Assembly (NCBI GenBank): GCA_017886875.1
Contig: JAGHIZ010000103.1
Location: 92,210-156,209, forward strand
Length of the DNA: 64,000 nucleotides
Reading direction: 5' to 3'
Source: Butyricicoccus sp.
Lineage (GTDB): Bacteria; Bacillota; Clostridia; Oscillospirales; Butyricicoccaceae
The translations under genes and the position numbers were made by a program. Positions 37,570-46,389 of the stretch are shown here, one piece after another. A model generated the notes under the pieces. The model searched no databases, had not been told where the DNA came from, and saw nothing but the letters and a program-made list of their open reading frames with translations. Each line of letters starts with the position of its first letter. Position 1 is the first letter of the stretch.

Positions 37570-37660
37570 AAGTGTTGCCAGCAAGCGGCTAGTCCTTTAA
37601 CCGTTCAGAATATCAAGAGATAACCGTTCAAGGTAGGAGCTGGACGGTTATCGTGCATTT
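37570..37660 (+). ncRNA. Antisense RNA B (type I antitoxin candidate)
   Basis: By analogy with locus A, an RNA of about 90 nt runs from AAGTGTTGCC to a terminator with 9-bp stem GATAACCGT (37619-37627) and ACGGTTATC (37644-37652), then GTGCATTTATAA. It carries a direct repeat of AACCGTTCA (37600s and 37620s). Its 3' end overlaps the last codons and stop of peptide B. Its 5' part, AGTGTTGCC...GCGGCTAGTCC, closely resembles the 5' part of the toxin mRNA on the other strand. Confidence 0.6.
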
Positions 37661-37722
37661 ATAATGAAAATATGTAATAAAAACATAATACATATTAAAA
37701 TTCTAATGAATTTAATCATCAT
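37648..37722 (-). CDS. 24-residue hydrophobic toxin-like peptide B
   Basis: An ATG-started frame of 24 residues that begins MMIKFIRILIC, is hydrophobic through the middle and ends IINAR. Paralogue of peptide A: F, R, IC, LL, I, and INA positions match. The ribosome site AGGAGG lies nine bases upstream and is paired perfectly with CTCCT of the preceding GCTCCTGTAA segment. The TAA stop sits within the terminator stem of antisense RNA B, as in locus A. No other gene lies in the ~530-base space between lrp and the DUF2461 gene. A membrane toxin role is inferred, not shown. Confidence 0.72.
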   Translation of the reverse strand: MMIKFIRILICIMFLLHIFIINAR

Positions 37723-37730
37723 AAAATTCC

Positions 37731-37746
37731 ACCTCCTTTACAGGAG
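37731..37746 (-). promoter_or_regulatory. SD-sequestering hairpin of toxin B
   Basis: Minus strand CTCCT-GTAA-AGGAG forms a stem that covers the Shine-Dalgarno of peptide B. Confidence 0.6.
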
Positions 37747-37785
37747 CGTGGACTAACCACCCGCCGTTTCGGCAACACTCGATTT

Positions 37786-37815
37786 ATTTTATCATATATT
37801 AGTACAATATTTCAA
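37786..37815 (-). promoter_or_regulatory. Promoter of toxin mRNA B
   Basis: Minus strand TTGAAA, 18 bases, TAAAAT; the transcript would begin near AGTGTTGCC. Confidence 0.6.
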
Positions 37816-37923
37816 TATTTACCGCTCTGTTTTATTGGAGCGGTTTTATTATTTCTATTGCATAAGAGAGTAAAAAGGGATAAAATAAATGTAGTTAAAT
37901 GTTATTTTTTGAAAGGATATTAT

Positions 37924-38607
37924 ATGTCTAATTTTAAAGGGTTTAGCCCTGAAGGACTTGATTTACTAATAGAAAATCGCTTAATGAACAGCAAAGATTT
38001 TTATGAAGAACATAAAAAAGAAATTCGTGAAAAAGCTGTAAATCCATTTCATGAACTTTGCATAGATATGACTGATGATATGCTTGAAATAGACCCGCTT
38101 TTTGTTACAAATCCAACAAGAATGGTATCAAGGGTTAGGCGTGACACAAGATATACAAAAGATAAAACGCTTTATAGGGCGAATTTATGGTTATATTTTC
38201 GCAGACCAAAAACAAGTTTTGATGCTGTTCCGTTTTATTATATGGAAGTTACACCAGAATACTGGAGTTTTGGTTGTTTTGGTGGCTTTGGCAAAGGTGA
38301 AATGGAAATTGCAAGAGAAATGATTTTAAATGAAGATGCAAATTTTTTAAATGCATATAAAAGTGCCCAAAACTCTAATATTTTTTCTCTTGATGGTGAA
38401 ATGTATAAACGAGAGCATTTTCCTAATGCAAAAGATAAATACAAGCCTTGGCTTAATCGTAAACATTTAGGACTGGCTTTTTATGAGTATGAGGATTATT
38501 CCCCTCTTTGGGACGGTTCATTTGTAAAACCAATGTTAGAAAACTTCAAAAAAATTGCACCGTTTTATGATTTTTTAATTGCCATAAGAGAACGTGCAAA
38601 GGGGTGA
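37924..38607 (+). CDS. DUF2461 family protein
   Basis: 227 residues. The sequence FKGFSPEGLDLLIENRLMNSKDFYEEHK at the start, RVRRDTRYTKDKTLYRANLW in the middle and MLENFKKIAPFYDFL at the end match the TIGR02453/DUF2461 family, whose function is unknown. The start at 37924 is preceded by GAAAGGATATTAT; an upstream in-frame ATG has no such site. It begins an operon with the exonuclease (6-base gap) and a small membrane protein. Confidence 0.85.
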   Translation: MSNFKGFSPEGLDLLIENRLMNSKDFYEEHKKEIREKAVNPFHELCIDMTDDMLEIDPLFVTNPTRMVSRVRRDTRYTKDKTLYRANLWLYFRRPKTSFDAVPFYYMEVTPEYWSFGCFGGFGKGEMEIAREMILNEDANFLNAYKSAQNSNIFSLDGEMYKREHFPNAKDKYKPWLNRKHLGLAFYEYEDYSPLWDGSFVKPMLENFKKIAPFYDFLIAIRERAKG

Positions 38608-38613
38608 TATAAA

Positions 38614-39219
38614 ATGGATTTCACTGCAATAGATTTTGAAACGGGTAATTCATATTATACCAGCGCATGTTCAATAGGCGTTTCTGTTTTTAAAGACAAT
38701 AAACCTATAAAACAATATTCAAAATTTATAAAACCACCAGAGCAGGCAGGTAACTTTCACTGGTACAATGTAAAAATTCATGGAATAAAACAATCTGACT
38801 TAGAAAATGAACCAAACTTTGCTGAAATTTGGTCACAAATAAAACAAGATATTGAAAATAAAACTATAGTTTGTCATAATGCTGTTTTTGACACTGCTGT
38901 ACTTCGTAAATGCTTAGAGTTTTACAATATACCATTTCCAGATTTTAATTATATATGTACGGTTAAAGTATCTCAAAAGCTATGGCCTGAGCTTGAAAAC
39001 CATAGACTTGACACAGTTTCATCGTTTTTAGGTATAGAGCTTAACCATCATGAAGCAGGCTCTGATGCTCATGCATGTGGCTTAATTTTACATTATGCAT
39101 TAAAACAAACAGGTTCAAAAAGTATAGATGAACTTGCAGCCAAACTTGGTATAAATCTTGGTTATGTTGGTAAAAATAAACATATTTCTTGTAGTTGTGC
39201 AAAAAATGCTTTAAAATGA
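38614..39219 (+). CDS. DnaQ-like 3'-5' exonuclease (DEDDh)
   Basis: 201 residues. Exonuclease motifs are clear: DFTAIDFETGN (Exo I), HNAVFDTAVLRK (Exo II) and HEAGSDAHACG (Exo III with His-Asp), which form the DEDDh site. It resembles the epsilon subunit/RNase T group and Bacillus YoaH/DinG-type exonucleases. It removes nucleotides from 3' ends of DNA or RNA; the actual substrate is not fixed. GGGGTGATATAAA precedes the start. Confidence 0.9.
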   Translation: MDFTAIDFETGNSYYTSACSIGVSVFKDNKPIKQYSKFIKPPEQAGNFHWYNVKIHGIKQSDLENEPNFAEIWSQIKQDIENKTIVCHNAVFDTAVLRKCLEFYNIPFPDFNYICTVKVSQKLWPELENHRLDTVSSFLGIELNHHEAGSDAHACGLILHYALKQTGSKSIDELAAKLGINLGYVGKNKHISCSCAKNALK

Positions 39220-39234
39220 AAGAGGTGTATTTAA

Positions 39235-39504
39235 ATGAAAGAAATTATTACAAAAGAAAATGTAACCCGTTGTGCACAAGATGCGTCCGATTACATTGTT
39301 TCACTTATTAAATTTGTTGTTGCTAGAGCAAAAGATTTTTCAGTTTTGGATTTTGCACTTTTAAAGCTTTGTTTAGTAAGTTTTGGTCTTTACATAGGCT
39401 CTAAGTTTGCCGAATTTTTTAAAAAATTCAGATTTGTTTTACTTATAAGCTTTTTTATCTCTTACGTTTATATGCTTTGGCGTATCTTTATTCGTGAGGA
39501 TTAA
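39235..39504 (+). CDS. Small membrane protein of unknown function
   Basis: 89 residues. A charged N-terminus is followed by two hydrophobic helices (about 40-60 and 68-84) with a short FKKF loop. I do not recognise a family. It follows the exonuclease gene by 15 bases and is closed by a terminator, so it is the third gene of the operon. Confidence 0.6.
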   Translation: MKEIITKENVTRCAQDASDYIVSLIKFVVARAKDFSVLDFALLKLCLVSFGLYIGSKFAEFFKKFRFVLLISFFISYVYMLWRIFIRED

Positions 39505-39512
39505 TTTTTTCA

Positions 39513-39552
39513 CCGCTGATAGTGAAAATAAACTTTCAGCGGTCTTTTTATG
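39513..39552 (+). terminator. Terminator
   Basis: CCGCTGA/TCAGCGG stem followed by TCTTTTTATG. Confidence 0.75.
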
Positions 39553-39575
39553 ACTATATTTTTAGGAGAATTTAA

Positions 39576-40844
39576 ATGAAAAAATCTTTTCAAAGCCCTT
39601 ATTTTAAATGGGGACTTACAGCCTTTTTAGTTATTTTCTTTAGCATTTGCTTTTTCTTTTCAATTTTCAAAATGAGCGGGTTATTTTCTGCTATTAAAAC
39701 CTTTATTGGAATATTAAAACCATTTATATATGGTGCAGTTTTAGCTTATTTTGTTTTACCTATTTACAATTTACTTGTAAAAAAACTACTTCCCTATACA
39801 AAAAAGCTTTTTAAGTCTCAAGCTAAAGCACTTTCATGGACAAAAATGCTTTGTAGTATAATAAGTGTATTTTTTCTTATTGCTATAATAAGCGGTTTAC
39901 TTTCAATGGTACTTCCAGAACTTGCAACAAGTATTTTAGGTCTTAGCACAGCAATGCCAGATTATTTAACCGAACTTTCCGACTGGTTAAATATAACCCT
40001 CAAGGATAATATTGAGCTACAAAATAATTTAATGCGAATTTATAATCAACTCTCTGATTGGGTAGTTGCATGGATGGAAAATGATATGCTACCAAAGATG
40101 ATTGAAATTATGGGTGGTAGTTTACTTGGCACAGTAAATATGCTTAAAAATGTTGTTGTGGGTATAATTATTGCGATTTATATGTTATGTAGCAAAGATT
40201 TATTTGCAGCACAAGCAAAAAAGATGATTTATAGTATTTTTAATACTAAAAGAGCAAATTTAATAGTTAAAAACTTTCGATTTGTGCATAAAGTTTTTGG
40301 CGGTTTTATAACTGGTAAACTTCTTGACTCATTTATTATTGGTGTTATAACCTTCTTTGCTATGACAATACTTGATATGCCATATATTATTTTAATAAGT
40401 GTTGTTATTGGTGTTACAAACTTCATTCCATTTTTTGGGCCATTTATTGGTGCTATTCCATGTTCACTATTGGTTTTAATGATTGACCCACTTCAATGTG
40501 TATATTTTGTAATCTTTATTTTAATTTTACAGCAATTTGATGGAAATATTTTAGGCCCTAAGATTTTAGGTGACTCAACCGGTCTTTCTAGTTTCTGGGT
40601 AATGTTTGCAATTTTAATAGCAGGTGGTTTATTTGGCTTTGTAGGTATGCTTATTGGTGTGCCGCTATTTGCAGTATTTTACAGTTTTATATCAACTCTT
40701 ATCAATCACTCACTTACAGAAAAAAATCTACCTATAAAAACAGATAGCTATATGTTTACTGACCATATAAACCCAGAAACAAATGAACCTGTATTTTTTA
40801 AAGATGAAAAACCAAAACAAGAAAATAGTATTTCGATTAAATAA
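39576..40844 (+). CDS. AI-2E-family transporter (2)
   Basis: 422 residues with about eight hydrophobic helices, related to the protein at 22120-23283. The C-terminal signature (LDMPYIILISVVIGVTNFIPFFGPFIG, LQQFDGNILGPKILGDSTGLSSFWV, MLIGVPLFAVFY) is diagnostic. The N-terminal half has a cytosolic coiled region (residues ~95-165) and the C-terminal tail of ~40 residues is polar. A terminator precedes the gene, so it has its own promoter. The substrate is unknown. Confidence 0.87.
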   Translation: MKKSFQSPYFKWGLTAFLVIFFSICFFFSIFKMSGLFSAIKTFIGILKPFIYGAVLAYFVLPIYNLLVKKLLPYTKKLFKSQAKALSWTKMLCSIISVFFLIAIISGLLSMVLPELATSILGLSTAMPDYLTELSDWLNITLKDNIELQNNLMRIYNQLSDWVVAWMENDMLPKMIEIMGGSLLGTVNMLKNVVVGIIIAIYMLCSKDLFAAQAKKMIYSIFNTKRANLIVKNFRFVHKVFGGFITGKLLDSFIIGVITFFAMTILDMPYIILISVVIGVTNFIPFFGPFIGAIPCSLLVLMIDPLQCVYFVIFILILQQFDGNILGPKILGDSTGLSSFWVMFAILIAGGLFGFVGMLIGVPLFAVFYSFISTLINHSLTEKNLPIKTDSYMFTDHINPETNEPVFFKDEKPKQENSISIK

Positions 40845-40846
40845 AA

Positions 40847-40879
40847 AAATCCTCTTAGGCTTAAAGTCTAAGAGGATTT
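40847..40879. terminator. Bidirectional terminator
   Basis: AAATCCTCTTAG/CTAAGAGGATTT stem with A- and T-runs outside, between the transporter and the transketolase operon. Confidence 0.85.
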
Positions 40880-40889
40880 GTATTTTTAA

Positions 40890-41855
40890 TTACTTACGAG
40901 CAATAGCTTTTTTAACAGCAGCTACAATATTTTCAGCAGTTAAGCCATATTCTTCCTGTAAGAACTTTTGTGCACCAACTTGTCCAAAACGGTCTTCAAC
41001 ACCAACCATTTCCATTACAACAGGCTTATTCTTAGCTAAAACATTAGCTACAGCAGAACCAAGACCAGTTTTTACATTGTGGTTTTCAGCGGTTACAATG
41101 CAGCCAGTTTCTTCTGCGGATTTAATGATAAGCTCCTCATCAATTGGCTTCCAAGTAAACATATCAATAACCTTAGCAGAAATACCTTCAGCTTTTAGGG
41201 TTTCCTCAGCCTTTAGAGCCTCGTCAACCATAATACCAGAAGCAATAATTGTAACGTCCTTACCTTCTCTTAGTGTAACACCCTTACCGATTTCAAATTC
41301 AGCACCATCATCATAAACCTTGACAATGCCCTTACGAACCATACGCATAAAGGAGAATTTTTCAGATGCAGCAAGTTTCTTAGTGATATCATATAACATA
41401 GCATAGTCGGTAGGGTCAACCACAACAGCCTCAGGAATAGCCATATAAATAGCCATATCTTCAAAAGGCATGTGTGTGCCGCCGTTATAAGCTGCACATA
41501 CACCAGGGTCAGAACCTATAATATGTACAGGTAGTTTAGCGTATGCACAAGACATAAACGCTTGGTCATATACACGACGAGAAGAGAAACAGCCAAAAGA
41601 ATGTACAAAAACAGTGCGACCAGTTGCAACAAGACCAGCAGCAACGCCTACAGCATTAGCTTCAGCGATACCAGCGTTAAAAGTCTGCTTTGGAAATTCT
41701 TTTTCTAACTTTTTAGTGTTAATACAGCCGTAAAGGTCGCAGTCAATATGGCAAACCTTATTGCTTGCAGACATCATTTCCTGCATAGCAGTTACATAAG
41801 CATCACGATTTGCACGAGCATCTGTCTCATGCTTACCAATAACATTAAAATTCAT
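40890..41855 (-). CDS. Transketolase, C-terminal subunit
   Basis: 321 residues: the pyrimidine-binding and C-terminal domains of a split transketolase. Visible are NAGIAEANAVGVAAGLVATG (central Glu region), GGTHMPFEDMAIYMAIP, and the late VTAENHNVKTGLGSAVA of the C-terminal domain. With the N-terminal subunit it moves two-carbon ketol units between sugar phosphates, using thiamine diphosphate. The two genes are 15 bases apart on the minus strand. A DXS-type role is excluded by the pairing with the N subunit. Confidence 0.92.
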   Translation of the reverse strand: MNFNVIGKHETDARANRDAYVTAMQEMMSASNKVCHIDCDLYGCINTKKLEKEFPKQTFNAGIAEANAVGVAAGLVATGRTVFVHSFGCFSSRRVYDQAFMSCAYAKLPVHIIGSDPGVCAAYNGGTHMPFEDMAIYMAIPEAVVVDPTDYAMLYDITKKLAASEKFSFMRMVRKGIVKVYDDGAEFEIGKGVTLREGKDVTIIASGIMVDEALKAEETLKAEGISAKVIDMFTWKPIDEELIIKSAEETGCIVTAENHNVKTGLGSAVANVLAKNKPVVMEMVGVEDRFGQVGAQKFLQEEYGLTAENIVAAVKKAIARK

Positions 41856-41870
41856 TATCTCATACCCTCC

Positions 41871-42722
41871 TTACTGTGCCTTTACCTTAGCAAGTTCAGC
41901 CTCAGCAGCTGCGATAGCTTCGTCCCACTGCTCTTTAGATGGCTGAGATGAATGTGCACCAGTAGGCTCTGCAAAAGTTGCACCCTTGCCCTTAGTGGTA
42001 TTTAGTACAATACAGGTTGGCTTGCCTTTGCAGTCATAAGCTGACATAACAGCATCATAAATCTGTTCAACATCGTTACCATTTTCAAGGTTAATAACAT
42101 TCCAGCCAAAAGCATCAAATTTAGCACCAATACCCTTACCATGGCTCATAATTTCATCAACCTTGCCATCAAGTTGCATTTTGTTATTATCAACAAAGCA
42201 AACAAGATTGTCAAGTTTGTAATGTGCCGCAAACTGAGCAGCTTCCCAAACCTGACCTTCATCACATTCGCCATCGCCAACAAATACGAATACATGATTA
42301 TTACGCTCGTCCATTTTGTTGCCAAGAGCAGCACCAACAGCTGTGGAAATGCCTTGACCTAGAGAACCAGTTGTTAGGTCAATACCAGGGGTTTTTGTGC
42401 GGTCGGTATGAGATGGGAAATTAGTATGAGGCTTATTTAATGTATAAGCTTCCTCGATTGGATAAAAGCCTTTAAGACCTAATGTTGCATACATAGCAGG
42501 GCCCGCATGACCTTTACTCATTACACACCAGTCACGCTCTTCCCAGCGAGGGTTTTTAGGGTCTACTTTCATTACTTCTCCGTACAGAACTGCCAGTGCT
42601 TCTACAACAGACATTGAGCCACCAACATGACCAAAACCAAGAGAACCAATAGTTTTAAGTGTTTCAAGTCTGATTTCAGCGGCAAATACACGCAGTGCCT
42701 GCATTTTTTCTGCTTTCTGCAT
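41871..42722 (-). CDS. Transketolase, N-terminal subunit
   Basis: 283 residues: the thiamine-diphosphate-binding domain with the GDG..N motif (VGDGECDEGQVWEAAQFAAHYKL, then VCFVDNNKMQLDG). Also GHVGGSMSVVEALAVLY and SKGHAGPAMYATLGLKGF are typical. The ribosome site AGGTAGGTG precedes the start. A divergent DeoR-family regulator lies next to it, which suggests control by a sugar phosphate. Confidence 0.93.
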   Translation of the reverse strand: MQKAEKMQALRVFAAEIRLETLKTIGSLGFGHVGGSMSVVEALAVLYGEVMKVDPKNPRWEERDWCVMSKGHAGPAMYATLGLKGFYPIEEAYTLNKPHTNFPSHTDRTKTPGIDLTTGSLGQGISTAVGAALGNKMDERNNHVFVFVGDGECDEGQVWEAAQFAAHYKLDNLVCFVDNNKMQLDGKVDEIMSHGKGIGAKFDAFGWNVINLENGNDVEQIYDAVMSAYDCKGKPTCIVLNTTKGKGATFAEPTGAHSSQPSKEQWDEAIAAAEAELAKVKAQ

Positions 42723-42774
42723 TTAATACACCTACCTACTTAGCATTATTTTCATATAAAACGATAAAATTATG

Positions 42775-42792
42775 AATGACTTAAATGTCATT
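42775..42792. promoter_or_regulatory. Candidate regulator-binding palindrome
   Basis: AATGACTTAAATGTCATT is a perfect 6-6-6 inverted repeat in the leader of the split transketolase, 52 bases before its start. It may be an operator for the divergent DeoR-family protein. The rest of 42723-43064 is an AT-rich divergent promoter region with no further gene. Confidence 0.4.
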
Positions 42793-42917
42793 TACTATTT
42801 CATTTATATTAACATTTTTTTTTCTTCTTTTCAATGGTTTATGATAACTTTATATGAACTGTTTTGACATTTTTTCCAAAGTTATATTAAAAATCACTAT
42901 AATTACACATTTATTAG

Positions 42918-42945
42918 TTGATTTTTCTTTAACTTCTGATACAAT
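42918..42945 (+). promoter_or_regulatory. Promoter for the DeoR-family gene
   Basis: TTGATT, 16 bases, TACAAT; it would give a leader of about 110 nt. Confidence 0.45.
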
Positions 42946-43064
42946 AAATTATAAGCTTTATATCAGTAAAAATGTTTATTTTACTTTTAAATTTTACATT
43001 TTTATAAATCTATTTAACAGTTGTTTTGTTATATGAAATACTTTGTGGGGGTTCGTCTACTAAT

Positions 43065-43823
43065 ATGAAAATCAGTCGTTTAAACTCTATTGAGCAATAT
43101 GTTATAGCAAAAGAAACCGTATCTATTGATGAGCTTTGTGAAGTTTTTGGAGTGTCTAAAAACACCATAAGGCGTGATTTAAACGACCTCGAAATCAGAG
43201 GTCATATAACTAAAGTTTATGGCGGTGTTACAGCTGTTTGTTCTCCTTGCTCTAATTTATCTACGCCTGCAAGGTCTGCTATTCATTCATCTGATAAAAA
43301 TTTAATAGGTAGACTCGCTTCAAATGAAGTCAATGATGGTGATACCATTTTTATTGACTCAGGCACAACAACACTTTGTATACTTAGACATCTAACGACT
43401 AAAAAAGGGCTTACAATAGTAACTCATTCACTTACCGCTATGGCTGAGGCATCAAAATATGATAATATGAATTTAATTTGTCCAGGAGGTATATACAGCT
43501 CTCCTACTGACTCATTTGTGGGGCTTTCCACCTATGAAACATTATCTGGTATGACAATAAACAAAGCATTTATGGCTGCAAGTGGTGTTTCTATAGAATG
43601 TGGAATGACCAATACCACATTTTTAGAGGCAGAAATTAAGCGTGGAGTTGTACACAAAGCAGAAAAAGTTTACCTTATGGCAGATAGTTCTAAACTAAAT
43701 AAAAAAGCTGTTATTTCTTTTTGTAAGCTTGGTGAAATTTCTGGATTTATCACCGATTGCAAACCACCTGAACCATATTTTGACTTTTTTAAATCCAATG
43801 GTATTAAAATGCTCTATGAATAA
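43065..43823 (+). CDS. DeoR-family transcriptional regulator
   Basis: 252 residues. The N-terminal HTH (SIDELCEVFGVSKNTIRRDLNDLEIRGHITKVYGG) is followed by the sugar-phosphate-binding DeoRC domain with DSGTTTLCILRHL and VYLMADSSKLNKKAV. It likely senses a phosphorylated sugar and represses the divergent transketolase genes. I place the start at 43065; GTGGGGG lies thirteen bases upstream, which is long, so an upstream TTG or GTG is possible. Confidence 0.87.
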   Translation: MKISRLNSIEQYVIAKETVSIDELCEVFGVSKNTIRRDLNDLEIRGHITKVYGGVTAVCSPCSNLSTPARSAIHSSDKNLIGRLASNEVNDGDTIFIDSGTTTLCILRHLTTKKGLTIVTHSLTAMAEASKYDNMNLICPGGIYSSPTDSFVGLSTYETLSGMTINKAFMAASGVSIECGMTNTTFLEAEIKRGVVHKAEKVYLMADSSKLNKKAVISFCKLGEISGFITDCKPPEPYFDFFKSNGIKMLYE

Positions 43824-43858
43824 AAAGCAGGCAAGCTAACAATCTTGCCTGTTTTTTT
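43822..43858. terminator. Bidirectional terminator
   Basis: GCAGGCAAG/CTTGCCTGT stem with T7 on the plus strand, between the DeoR gene and convergent pcrA. Confidence 0.85.
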
Positions 43859-43864
43859 GTTATT

Positions 43865-46273
43865 TTACATCTTTGTCATAAACTGGCTTGCACTTTTAGA
43901 AAGTAGTCTTTTTGTTCCTTTATTATCAAATGCAATTTCCAGTAAAAAATCTCCACCCATAGGTTTTGAGCTAGTTATAAGTCCCTCTCCAAAAGCTCTG
44001 TGCTTAACCCTGTCACCAACATTAAACAGTGTTGTTTGTGCACTTGTTAGCGGTACAGAGGCAGCTTTTTTTTCTATAAATGCAGAGGTCTTATAAGCTT
44101 GTGCTATAACATTTGCATTTTTCTGCTTATAATCGCTTTCTTGTTTATCAAGCATAGCTTGTTGCATCTGTTGACGTTTAGATATATTAGAATCAATTAA
44201 ATTTTCAGGAATTTCACCTAAAAAGCGTGATGGTCTTGCATATTGTGTATGTCCGTAAAGCATACGACGTTCTGTACAAGTTATATGTAATTGAGTTTTA
44301 GCTCTTGTAACTGCAACATAGCAAAGTCTGCGTTCTTCTTCAAGTAGTTCATCATTTTCGGTTGACCTAAAAGACGGAAATAAACCTTCCTCCATTCCGC
44401 TTAAAAATACAACCGGAAATTCTAATCCTTTTGCTGAATGCATAGTCATCATTAAAACAGCATCTTCATCTTCTGCTGTTTTATCTGCATCGGTATAAAG
44501 TGCCATATCCTCTAAAAATCCCGAAAGCGTTGGATTTTCTGAGTTTTCATGATATTGAGTTATGGTGGATTTTAACTCCATAATATTATCTAATCTGTTT
44601 TGAGAGTCTGAGTCACCTTTATTTTCAAGCATTTCAGCATAACCTGTTTTATCAAGCATTTCATCATAAAGCTCTGGCAGTGTTAAAACATCTCTTTTAG
44701 CTCGTAAATCATCTATTATTTGAGTAAATTTAAGCATAGCATTAGCTGAACGTGAAATTGATTGATAGTTTTTGGCATTTTTAAGCACCTCATAAAGCGA
44801 AATACCATATATAGCCGCTTCATCTTCTGCAAGCTCTATTGACCTATCACCGATTTTTCTAGCAGGAACATTTACAATTCTTTTCAATCTGAGTGTATCT
44901 GATGGATTTTCAATTATCCATAAGTAAGCAAACATATCACGAATTTCTGCACGAGAGAAGAAATCTCTGCCTTTATAAATTCGATATGGTATAGAATTTC
45001 TACGAAATGCGGCTTCTAAGCTATTTGAAAGTGCATTATTTCGGTATAATATAGCGAAATCACTCCATTTCATACCCTTTTCTACACCTTCAACTATACA
45101 TTCAGCTATATAAGCTGCTTCGCCCTCTTGTGTATCTGAACGATGAAGTTTTATTCTATTACCGCCTGAATTATCTGTCCACAGCTCTTTACCTTTTCTG
45201 TGAATATTATTTCTTATTATCTCATTTGCAGCACATAAAATAGTATCAGTTGAGCGATAATTTTGCTCTAATCTGATTGTTTTAGCATTTGGATACTGTT
45301 GCTCAAATTCCAAAATATTAGCGATTGTAGCACCTCTAAATTTATAAATACTCTGGTCATCATCGCCAACAACACATAAATTATTTTTTCCACCTGCAAG
45401 CAGACTTGTTAAAACATATTGTGCATGGTTTGTATCTTGGTACTCATCAACAAGCACATATCTAAATTTTTGCTGATAATATTCTTTTATATCTTGATTA
45501 TCTCTTAAAAGCTCGACCGTTTTCATAATAATATCATCAAAATCAAGTGCATTTGCTTCTTTCATCTTCTTTTGATATAAAGTATAAACATCGGATACTT
45601 TGCCTTTATAATAATCTCCCGCTGCCTGAGTCGCATAAAGTCTTGCACCTATTAAATTATCCTTTGCCCTTGAAATTTCATTCATTATAGTTTTAGGGTC
45701 AAAAGCTTTGTCGTCCAGATTAAGCTGTTTTAAAACATCAGTTATAACACGTTTTTTATCATCTTCATCATAGATTGTAAAATTTTCTTTATAACCTATT
45801 TTTTCTATATCACGCCTTAAAATTCTAAGACATGCTGTATGAAAAGTATAAGCCCAAACAGCCCTAGAATCTTGTTCACCGATTGCACGGGTTAATCTTT
45901 CCTTGAGTTCTTTTGCTGCTTTGTTAGTAAATGTGATTGCTATAACTTCCCAAGGCTTGGCAGGCTCTACTGCACAAAGTCTTTCCGCTTTTTCTCTGTT
46001 TTCCTCAAGTGGATTATTAAGATAATCCATTAAAAACCTTAAATCTTCTTGTGTTATATTTTCTGGTGCAAAATCGCTTTCTTTGCCAAAACTGAGTATA
46101 TTTATAATTCTATTTATAAGTACAGTTGTTTTGCCACTTCCCGCACCCGCAAGTATTAAAAGTGGCCCTTCTGTTTGCATAACTGCATTACGTTGCATAT
46201 CATTAAGGCTTGCAAACTTTCTTTCGATTATTGACTTACGAATTGCCGAATATTGAATATCGAATTTTGTCAT
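43865..46273 (-). CDS. pcrA: ATP-dependent DNA helicase PcrA/UvrD
   Basis: 802 residues of superfamily 1A helicase. Motifs are in order: Q-motif LNDMQRNAVM, Walker A LAGAGSGKTTVL (Ia nearby: AITFTNKAA), motif II VDEYQDTN, motif III VGDDDQSIYKFRGA, motif V TMHSAKGLEFPVVFL and VI YVAVTRAK. The C-terminal tail contains a Tudor-like segment (VGDRVKHRAFGEGLI) typical of Gram-positive PcrA. It unwinds 3'-5' in nucleotide excision repair and plasmid replication. AAAAGGATTTTT precedes the start. Confidence 0.96.
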   Translation of the reverse strand: MTKFDIQYSAIRKSIIERKFASLNDMQRNAVMQTEGPLLILAGAGSGKTTVLINRIINILSFGKESDFAPENITQEDLRFLMDYLNNPLEENREKAERLCAVEPAKPWEVIAITFTNKAAKELKERLTRAIGEQDSRAVWAYTFHTACLRILRRDIEKIGYKENFTIYDEDDKKRVITDVLKQLNLDDKAFDPKTIMNEISRAKDNLIGARLYATQAAGDYYKGKVSDVYTLYQKKMKEANALDFDDIIMKTVELLRDNQDIKEYYQQKFRYVLVDEYQDTNHAQYVLTSLLAGGKNNLCVVGDDDQSIYKFRGATIANILEFEQQYPNAKTIRLEQNYRSTDTILCAANEIIRNNIHRKGKELWTDNSGGNRIKLHRSDTQEGEAAYIAECIVEGVEKGMKWSDFAILYRNNALSNSLEAAFRRNSIPYRIYKGRDFFSRAEIRDMFAYLWIIENPSDTLRLKRIVNVPARKIGDRSIELAEDEAAIYGISLYEVLKNAKNYQSISRSANAMLKFTQIIDDLRAKRDVLTLPELYDEMLDKTGYAEMLENKGDSDSQNRLDNIMELKSTITQYHENSENPTLSGFLEDMALYTDADKTAEDEDAVLMMTMHSAKGLEFPVVFLSGMEEGLFPSFRSTENDELLEEERRLCYVAVTRAKTQLHITCTERRMLYGHTQYARPSRFLGEIPENLIDSNISKRQQMQQAMLDKQESDYKQKNANVIAQAYKTSAFIEKKAASVPLTSAQTTLFNVGDRVKHRAFGEGLITSSKPMGGDFLLEIAFDNKGTKRLLSKSASQFMTKM

Positions 46274-46354
46274 ATCTAAAAAATCCTTTTCACAAAACTG
46301 AATTTCCGTTATATTATATCATAAATTTACAAACTATCACAAGTAAAGTCTAGG

Positions 46355-46389
46355 TAACATAAAAAGAGCCTATTTTCAAGGCTCTTTTT
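46355..46389 (-). terminator. Terminator after sigF
   Basis: AAAAAGAGCCT/AGGCTCTTTTT stem overlapping the sigF stop codon on the minus strand. Confidence 0.85.

Noticed and set aside
37600..37632. AACCGTTCA direct repeat as a transposon footprint
   Set aside because: It is only 9 bases and is explained as part of the antisense RNA folding.
43026..43064. Longer DeoR reading frame starting at TTG
   Set aside because: The extra 13 residues contain the likely ribosome site (GTGGGGG) and match nothing in the family.
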